From positions 62,572,290 to 62,636,289 of the forward strand of contig NC_065537.1 in NCBI RefSeq assembly GCF_932294415.1: 64,000 nucleotides of DNA, written 5' to 3'. Source of the stretch: Quercus robur (Eukaryota > Streptophyta > Magnoliopsida > Fagales > Fagaceae). The notes below the pieces were generated by a model. That model was given only the letters and a program-made list of their open reading frames with translations. It did no database searches and had not been told where the DNA came from. Positions 58,073 through 64,000 of this stretch are shown one piece after another. Position 1 is the stretch's first letter; each line of letters starts with the position of its first letter. Position numbers and translations under genes: made by a program.

Positions 58073-58832
58073 TGTGGGGGGCACAAGAATCTACGGGCCC
58101 GGCTCGCTCACTTATAGGGAATCCACAGGCCCCCAAACTAAAGGAGGCCAGGTCCCAAGCCCGAAAGTAGTGAGCTCGATATGGCCAAAAGACACGTCCG
58201 AGGACCACTCCGTCCTCGGAAAGCCCAGGACCCCACTGACGAAAATGGGATACAGGCGAGCTTGAGAGGTCAGAAAATATCTCATGGAAATAGTCCTTAA
58301 TACCCTTCCTTGACATAACACTGCCCCTAACAAAGCCGGGATCTTAGGCTTTATGGATCATCTACAGCAAATTTGGGACTAGACTGATGGGACAGATATC
58401 TGTCCCGGAAAGATCGACCCTACACGTGGACGAAGGACAACTAACGTAGGCTAGTATAAAAGAGAATGTTATGTGACCAAAGGTGGGACTCCCATCTGGC
58501 TTCTGGAGAAAGACTTGATGAAAGTGAGGGTCTGGATAAGACACGCCGGACATCACCTAAAATCCCACCGATGGGTGACCGGGAACAGCGCCCTCACGCC
58601 TCGGATCATATCCGAGGAGCCAAATCCTCCTAGATACAAGATTGAAGGGCCTGAATATCCAGCCCGAAGCTCTTCCTCATGTCGGTGTGCCTGTAGTCCG
58701 GCCCGAGATGCCGCCCCGCGACCCAACGCTGGCCTTTTGTTAAGCCCACTCTCTACAAATATCATTGTGAGGGATTTTCCTTGCGCGAGCCCAACAACGT
58801 TGATGGGCCGCTGAAGATTTTGTGTCCCTACA
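58073..58832 (+). repeat. Solo LTR, probably gypsy, with TATAT target duplication
   Basis: Begins TGTGGGGGGCACAAG and ends TTTTGTGTCCCTACA, with TATAT on both sides (58068-58072 and 58833-58837). GC-rich. A TATA-like GTATAAAAG lies near 58454. Two hairpin-forming words occur: TCCGAGGAC...GTCCTCGGA at 58197-58220 and CCTCGGAT-CAT-ATCCGAGG at 58599-58617. No internal region is left. Strand is inferred from the TATA motif. Confidence 0.88.
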
Positions 58833-59383
58833 TATATATATATACACACACATTTATTTATTTAGATATATGTTTTGAGTAATTAAGTCCCCTGGTTATT
58901 GTGTCAATACTATAACTCGGTCCATAAACAAAAATTTTTGGCTTCACCAGAGTTATAACAAAAACTCATGAACACTAACTAATATATATCAAATGTAAAG
59001 AAATTATATTTTTTTTTATTATTAGAAAAGAAGAATAAATCTAACATATGTAGTGAGGATATTAAGGGCCTATTGGGTTTGAATTTTTCAAGTGGTTTAA
59101 AAATATATATAAAAATAATTAAACTTGATTTATATCTTTCTTGGTTAACCCAAAAAACAAAAAGATAATATAATTTTTAACGTGAAAATTCCATAATATT
59201 TATAACTAAAGATACATAGAGGGAAAAAAAAAATCGAAAAAGCAAAATCAAACAGACCCATGCAAATTTGTACATAGATATAGCAGCTGTCCCACGACAG
59301 TTTTATGGCATAATAATACAGAATCGAAACATGCTAGACGTCTTCTGAACTTTATTTTTGATACAACTGATGGAAATTCAAAC

Positions 59384-59517
59384 TTAGACGCTTCCTGAAT
59401 TTTTGGGAATCTCCTCTCTACATTTTATGCAGAAATTCCCACTTCTACATTTGTCACACAGATTCTCTTGTTCTGAATTTTTGATCTCTTGTTCTTGATC
59501 TGCATGTGCTTTGAACT
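59384..59517 (-). pseudogene. Separated 3' end of the PGG gene at 60798-61340 (Cys4 tail)
   Basis: On the minus strand this encodes a hydrophilic tail with ENLCDKCRSGNFCIKCREE and a stop at 59384. It aligns with the Cys4 tail of the duplicate gene at 12276-12872 and adjoins the exact point where the LTR element entered (ACTTG at 59515-59519 and again at 60813-60817). The piece is open but has lost its promoter and membrane domain. Confidence 0.8.
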
Positions 59518-60812
59518 TGTTAGAGATATATATTGTTCATATTAGCCCAATGTAATAGGCCCAAACCTAATTCTACTTTGTGTGCAAGTCAAGTCTTCTA
59601 CTTGTACTAGAAGTCTATTAGTCTAGGGTTTAGTCGCCTATATATACTCATGTTAGGGTTCATTGTAATACAGGTTATTGTACTACACTCTTATACACAA
59701 TAAAGATGTAGCCCTTAAGGGATTCCTCCGTAGATGTAGGCCGTCAAGGCTGAACTACGTAATCCTCGTGTTCTTAATGTTCCTATTGTATGCCTCCCCT
59801 TCCGCATCCACTCTAGCATATACAACATGGTATAACACACATCACGATGCTAATATTTAACATGGTATCAGAGCTAAACTCCGTTCTTGGCATCAAACAA
59901 ACATCTCTACACAACAAAGAAGATTCTCACGTGCACACCACCAACAGAAGTCACACATGCTTGTCTGCTGGATCTAGATTCCACGGCATCTCGCAGCCGC
60001 CACGGCTCACTGCTGTGTCCAAGATCCACAAACTCAAGCAAAGCCGTGACTTAACTTTTCAGATCTGTGCACATCAAGCCTTCGCCTATTGAAACCGACA
60101 CCACAGACGTGCTCCTCGGCCTCCCGTGAGGAAAACCCAGAAATCCGGTCACCCGAAGCCCTGCCACGCGCCTCCACACGCCTCAGTTGTCTCCGGAAAA
60201 TCTCCCACGCGCCGCCTCAGATTCCTGACTTCCAGATCGTGTTCTTGGTACACGCGCCGCCATGATGGCCTCCTCGTCCACCGATCTACAAAACCTAGGC
60301 ACTCGACCTCCATCAGCAGCCGCAGAACTCTCACACGCGCCGCCGAATGTTCTTGACTCCTAGCTTGGATCTCAGCTACACGTGCCGCCAAGACGGCCTT
60401 GTCGTCCCCCGATCTACTTGGCCTGAAAATCTGGTGATCATACGAACTCACACGCGCCTTCCGGGTTTCTGGCTTCTCCTCCACGCGCCGGTGAACATCG
60501 CACGCTCCTGCCAGGCGCCGGAAAACTACTGCTGATGTAATCTGACGTCACCGGATGACGTCATCACTCCACGTCAGCAGCCATGCAAGCACCTCCACAT
60601 CAGCCCTAGTCCACGTCAGCGACACGTCATTAGCCACGTCAGCAGTGTCGTTTCGTCAGCACCACGTCACCTAGCTGACCGTTGACCCGGACTGACCTGA
60701 CCCGAACCACTCGGATCTGACCCGTGAGCACTTTGACTGTTGACTTTGACCCTGGACCAGTTGACTTTGACTTTTTGAGTCGACCTTTGACCAAAAGTCA
60801 AAATTTCCACTT
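59518..60812 (+). mobile_element. Incomplete copia element: LTR, primer site and leader
   Basis: LTR 59518-59862 (TGTTAGAG...TTTAACA), primer-binding site TGGTATCAGAGC at 59863-59874, then about 0.94 kb of leader rich in CACGTCAGC-, GACGTCA- and TTGAC-type words. No gag or pol is seen, so the element is incomplete. The LTR belongs to the same family as 34033-34355. It lies inside the last part of a PGG gene. Confidence 0.88.
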
Positions 60813-61340
60813 GACCATATAAATCAAACCTCGTAGCACAAAAGGAAAAGCAGCTGCAGTCAGGACGTACCGAAATCCATGAGATGCATGAGGTGTGACG
60901 GCAAATATGGCCGATCCGTAAGTTACAAGCATTGAAGCTGTGGCAATAAATACTTCTAAATGGAAAGGGAAGTTATATGTGAGAGACATAATGACAAGAA
61001 CCGAAGTGGAAAGTGCCACAGTGTTAAAAACCATGAAAACATAGAAGGGGTTTGTTTGAGACGCGTAAATGGCCGTCCCTGCAGCATGTATTATAGCACA
61101 TGAAGGGTCAGATGGCAATCCCTGATTACTTTTTTCATCACATAAAGTCTGATTCTTTTTCATATCATCTTGCCAAACACCACCAGGAGGGTTAACCCCA
61201 GCTTGAAAAGTCACTGCTGCAATTAGAGTTGCAACTATCAACAGAATGTTTCGGACTTCGACCGTCTTGTCCGTTATTGGGTCATATTGGAAGTCTTTAA
61301 ACCAGCTCCTGCTTCTCTTAAATGGAATGCAGCGATCCAT
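60798..61340 (-). CDS. PGG-domain membrane protein, 3' end replaced by an LTR element
   Basis: 180 residues. MDRCIPFKRSRSWFKDFQYD, helix 1 EVRNILLIVATLIAAVTFQA, signature NPPGGVWQDDMKKN with an insertion of about 19 residues (QTLCDEKSNQGLPSDPSCA) before GTAIYASQ, helix 2 FYVFMVFNTVALSTSVLVIM, helix 3 LEVFIATASMLVTYGSAIF, helix 4 RYVLTAAAFPFVLRGLIYMV. The frame then ends after KWKF, residues supplied by the inserted element. The original Cys4 tail lies at 59384-59517. All four helices are complete, so a shortened membrane protein could still be made; its transcript would end in foreign sequence. Confidence 0.82.
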   Translation of the reverse strand: MDRCIPFKRSRSWFKDFQYDPITDKTVEVRNILLIVATLIAAVTFQAGVNPPGGVWQDDMKKNQTLCDEKSNQGLPSDPSCAIIHAAGTAIYASQTNPFYVFMVFNTVALSTSVLVIMSLTYNFPFHLEVFIATASMLVTYGSAIFAVTPHASHGFRYVLTAAAFPFVLRGLIYMVKWKF

Positions 61341-61396
61341 TAATTTTTCTCAAGCAATAACAATGTATCGATGATTGTGTTGTGTCCTAGACTTAT

Positions 61397-61408
61397 CTAT
61401 ATATAATA
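61397..61408 (-). promoter_or_regulatory. TATA box of the PGG gene at 60798-61340
   Basis: The minus strand reads TATTATATATAG about 60-70 bp before the ATG, identical in position to the duplicate gene at 12872. Confidence 0.5.
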
Positions 61409-61801
61409 GAATGAAAGTTATATGCTTGTCTCTATTACTATCTGATGGTTCACAAGCAATAATAGGAGTAGGACTACAACTTTTATATGATTGATTTTTG
61501 CCACAACTCTACCATTTATAACTTGCCATATAAATAAGTTGTGACAAAATTTATTGTGTTATCATTTTCCAATAGTCCACTTATCCTTTCCTTGGGCCCA
61601 AATGTTTGGTACATTATTGGAACGCGCATACTGTAGATTGGTATACGTGATTCGCGTGGGTTGCATGTCCATCCATATCCATTCGGTGGCTTACGTGTTC
61701 AAAAACATATTACCCTACGACTCAAAAGTTTATTGCATAATGTTATTAACTATACGGTAACGTTAGAAATCTATAAAAATAAAAAGAGTTGATTTACTTT
61801 C

Positions 61802-64000
61802 TGTACGGCACCGAGCTCCCAAAGTCCATACTTCCCTTGGGCCCAGATCCGTCTGGGCCCCGGGCCCAAGCCCATACCGGCCCTGGATGCAGGCCCGGCG
61901 CCGAGCTTCCAAAGCCCGTACTGTCCTTGGGCCCGGACCCTTCTTGAAACTGCCTTAAGGTAAAAACAGGTTTTGAGCACAATGTTCCCGGAGTTTTTCC
62001 GGTTATTCCTTCCCGGAAGAGCGCTTGAGTCATGCCCGGGAAGGACACGATATGAACGGGGACGCGAGTTGCCGAACATAATCGGCGCAAGTGGAAACAA
62101 GTTCCAAGATCATAAATGCTGCACCGCCCTTCCACCTAAACGGCCACTTTAACCAGATGATACTGGACCCTTAGTAGCACTAACGGTGATTGTAATCATG
62201 GTCTCCCCACTAGCCTTGACTATAAATAGAAGAAAGTTGGGAGAAGAGGGGGTTCAGAAAAATGGAGAGAAAATAGTCAAGGAGAGAGCTTTTCAACTGA
62301 ATGCTGCTTTGAGTCTCTCTGCCGAGAACGACCCATTGTAGGAAATCCTTAAACCCACTACAAATAAATTGTGAGCCCAAGGGATCTAAGGCCCAGAGTT
62401 CTTGTACTTGGTTCTTACAATTGGCGCCCACCGTGGGGCCATCCTACGAAGCTGTGGTTCGAGTGAGACTCAAGCAAAGAAGATGTCTGAGGAGCGTTCA
62501 AGAGGGCACGTTCCGAGCAATTCCGCAGGATCTTCCCGGGGATCGACGTGGAGGGAGAGAAGGCAGAAGCGGCTGGAGGATAGGGAGCATTCAAGAGGAG
62601 AGGAAGGGTCCGGACTGGGAGAAGGATCGGACCAAACGCACCGGACGATTTCAAACGTCTCAGCACATCGGCAACCTGATGATAGAGACCGGGAGCTGGA
62701 GCGGTTGCGCAGATTGGTAATGGACTTGGAGCTGGAGGCAAGGGGTCGGCGCCAGGAAAGGTACCACAACCCCCAACATAGGAGGAACCGTGGCGAGGAA
62801 GGTTCCAGCCGACCTGTCACGCAACAACGCCGAGACCGATCCCATTCTCAAGAGTCACGTCGTCACCCCCGGGATATTCGTCGTAGACGGGACCGTTCCC
62901 GGTCACATGGGTATGATAACCAAGGGTCAGAGTCGCCAGAGGAGCAGCAGCACCACAACGCCGCAATGGATGCCATGAGCAGGGCCTTGCGGATGGCGGC
63001 CCGGTCTCCATTCTCGGATGAGATTGAACGGGCACCCATGCCGAGCAGATTCGCGCGCCCACCATTCAATTCCTATGAGGGGAGGACAGACCCCGTGGAG
63101 CATGTCAGTCATTACATCCACATGATGTCGTTGCATGCGCACAACGACGCATTGATGTGTAAAGTATTCCCTTCCAGTCTCGGCTCTACCGCACTGAGGT
63201 GGTTCAATGGGTTGCGGAAAGGTTCTATACACAGCTTCGCCGAACTGATTCAGGAGTTCGGCAGCAGGTTCGTAACATGCAGCCGAGTGCAACAACCGGT
63301 CGACGCGTTGCTTTCCATGAAAATGAGGGTCGGGGAAACCCTTCGGAGTTATGCCAGCCGATACTGGGAACTCTACAATGAGATTGGTGGGGGAAACGAG
63401 AAGATTGCGGCTAGCACCTTCAGGATGGGGCTCCCCGAGGATTCTGAACTACGGGAGTCGTTGACAAGAAGACCCCCGGAGAACATGAGGCAACTGATGA
63501 GACGCATAGAGGAGTACAAACGCTTGGAGGATGACCGGCTGCAAAGCAGGGGGAAAGCTCCTTTTTCGGGGAGATCTCGGCAAAACATCTTGCCGCCAAA
63601 GCCGAAAAGGGACTTCAGAATGCAGGAACCAGAGGTGCAGTTCGAAGGGGTTAATGTGTTATTTAAAGAGCCCGTGCACAAGATACTGGAACGGATAAGG
63701 AACGAGCCATTCTTCAGATGGCCGAACAAAATGGGGGGCGATCCATCTCGGAGGAACCAAAGCCTGTACTGCACTTATCACAGAGACAAGGGGCACACCA
63801 CCGAGCAGTGTAGGGTATTGAGAGATCATCTCGGGCAGTTAGTGAAGGCAGGGCACCTGAAAGAGTTTGTAGCAGATTCCACTGACCGGGAGACCGAGCA
63901 GGGCGTCCCACAGAGAAGGAATCCCCCTCCACCACCCCGGGGAGTGATCAACGTCATTCATGCCGCACCGAGAGGGACAGCAGCGGCGAAGATGGTGATG
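61802..64000 (+). mobile_element. Ty3/gypsy element, Tat-like, 5' part; runs off the window
   Basis: The 5' LTR is 61802-62419 (TGTACGGC...TTCTTACA), with a TATA box TATAAATAG at about 62221. It is followed by a primer-binding site TTGGCGCCCACCGTGGGG, then gag. The unoccupied context survives at about 13672-13690 (TTGATTTACTTTCC). Codon and base composition are far more GC-rich than the neighbourhood. As far as the window goes it looks whole and fairly young. The 3' LTR and pol lie outside. Confidence 0.92.
62483..64000 (+). CDS. Ty3/gypsy gag, continues beyond the window
   Basis: A single open frame runs from ATG 62483 to the window edge (506 codons). It starts MSEERSRGHVPSNSAGSS, has an Arg/Glu-rich N-terminal region, then a retrotransposon gag domain (GRTDPVEHVSHYIHMMSLHA, then ALRWFNGLRKGSIHSFAELI), and a His/Cys motif YCTYHRDKGHTTEQC near residue 430 typical of Tat/Ogre-type gag. 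It is the capsid/nucleocapsid protein of the element, listed as part of a virus-like fossil and not as a host gene. Confidence 0.88.
   Translation, partial: MSEERSRGHVPSNSAGSSRGSTWRERRQKRLEDREHSRGEEGSGLGEGSDQTHRTISNVSAHRQPDDRDRELERLRRLVMDLELEARGRRQERYHNPQHRRNRGEEGSSRPVTQQRRDRSHSQESRRHPRDIRRRRDRSRSHGYDNQGSESPEEQQHHNAAMDAMSRALRMAARSPFSDEIERAPMPSRFARPPFNSYEGRTDPVEHVSHYIHMMSLHAHNDALMCKVFPSSLGSTALRWFNGLRKGSIHSFAELIQEFGSRFVTCSRVQQPVDALLSMKMRVGETLRSYASRYWELYNEIGGGNEKIAASTFRMGLPEDSELRESLTRRPPENMRQLMRRIEEYKRLEDDRLQSRGKAPFSGRSRQNILPPKPKRDFRMQEPEVQFEGVNVLFKEPVHKILERIRNEPFFRWPNKMGGDPSRRNQSLYCTYHRDKGHTTEQCRVLRDHLGQLVKAGHLKEFVADSTDRETEQGVPQRRNPPPPPRGVINVIHAAPRGTAAAKMVM

Larger units (their letters stand above)
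57904..61801. repeat. Duplicated block (partner 11645-13690)
   Basis: Same order as the partner: AATATCCCC...AACCCAATTCTTTTAC, TA run, the TTAAGGGCCTATTGGG segment, PGG tail, PGG gene, promoter, and up to GTTGATTTACTTTC. It is interrupted by a solo LTR (58073-58832) and an incomplete copia element (59518-60812), and ends at the gypsy LTR. Confidence 0.85.

Noticed and set aside
62420-62440. tRNA-like sequence after the LTR
   Set aside because: It is the primer-binding site of the gypsy element, complementary to a tRNA 3' end, not a tRNA gene.

Overview
The window looks like nuclear DNA of a eudicot plant, probably a woody species. The reasons are: a cluster of plant-only PGG-domain membrane-protein genes; an L1-type LINE with the plant RNase H domain; Ty1/copia and Ty3/gypsy elements with plant-type primer-binding sites; CACTA, hAT, PIF/Harbinger and Helitron elements; and long AT-rich spacers with poly-A/T runs. 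A Fagales-like genome is only my impression from the repeat families. There are no rRNA or tRNA genes and no CRISPR.

Host genes. The only convincing host genes are five PGG-domain genes, all on the minus strand: 1606-2109, a frameshifted pseudogene at 9460-10017, 12276-12872, 56143-56640, and 60798-61340. The last one lost its 3' end to an LTR-element insertion, and the cut-off tail survives at 59384-59517. They sit in blocks copied several times within the window (about 11.65-13.69 kb with 57.90-61.80 kb; 45.6-46.18 plus 55.92-57.39 kb; parts of 2.9-3.56 and 41.46-43.0 kb). A second duplicated block pairs 13.9-14.13/20.70-21.55/24.04-25.25 kb with 27.17-28.24/39.57-41.46 kb. These pairs matter because one copy often keeps the unoccupied target site of an insertion in the other, so several element borders can be read to the base.

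Layout. 1-3.8 kb: foldback MITE, gag-like fossil, PGG gene, duplicated spacer. 3.80-8.14 kb: a CACTA element carrying a captured first coding exon of a LACS1-like acyl-CoA synthetase. 8.1-13.9 kb: PGG pseudogene, a CpG-rich MITE, PGG gene, a SINE and a MITE. 14.13-20.68 kb: a full-length decayed LINE with another CpG-rich MITE inside it. 21.55-24.04 kb: a Harbinger-type element with nested insertions. 28.24-39.57 kb: an insertion of about 11.3 kb with Helitron characters, containing a tandem array of about 620-bp units, a hAT element, a mosaic copia element and a possible solo LTR. 40-45.2 kb: Tourist-like, hAT and SINE insertions. 46.18-55.92 kb: two Helitrons head to tail, one holding a TypA/BipA-like GTPase exon and the other several exons of a PDR-type ABCG transporter. 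56-61.8 kb: two PGG genes, a CACTA end, a solo LTR and an incomplete copia element. 61.80-64.0 kb: the 5' part of a Tat-like gypsy element that runs off the window.

The most unusual items are: the Helitron-like element whose internal tandem array repeats a motif found at Helitron 5' ends and which duplicated a resident LTR together with its flank; the head-to-tail Helitron pair with gene captures; a set of very small retroinsertions (about 18-56 bp, little more than a poly-A tail) flanked by target duplications; and a Cys4 zinc-ribbon-like tail on two PGG paralogues. All similarity statements come from reading the sequence by eye; no search was run.
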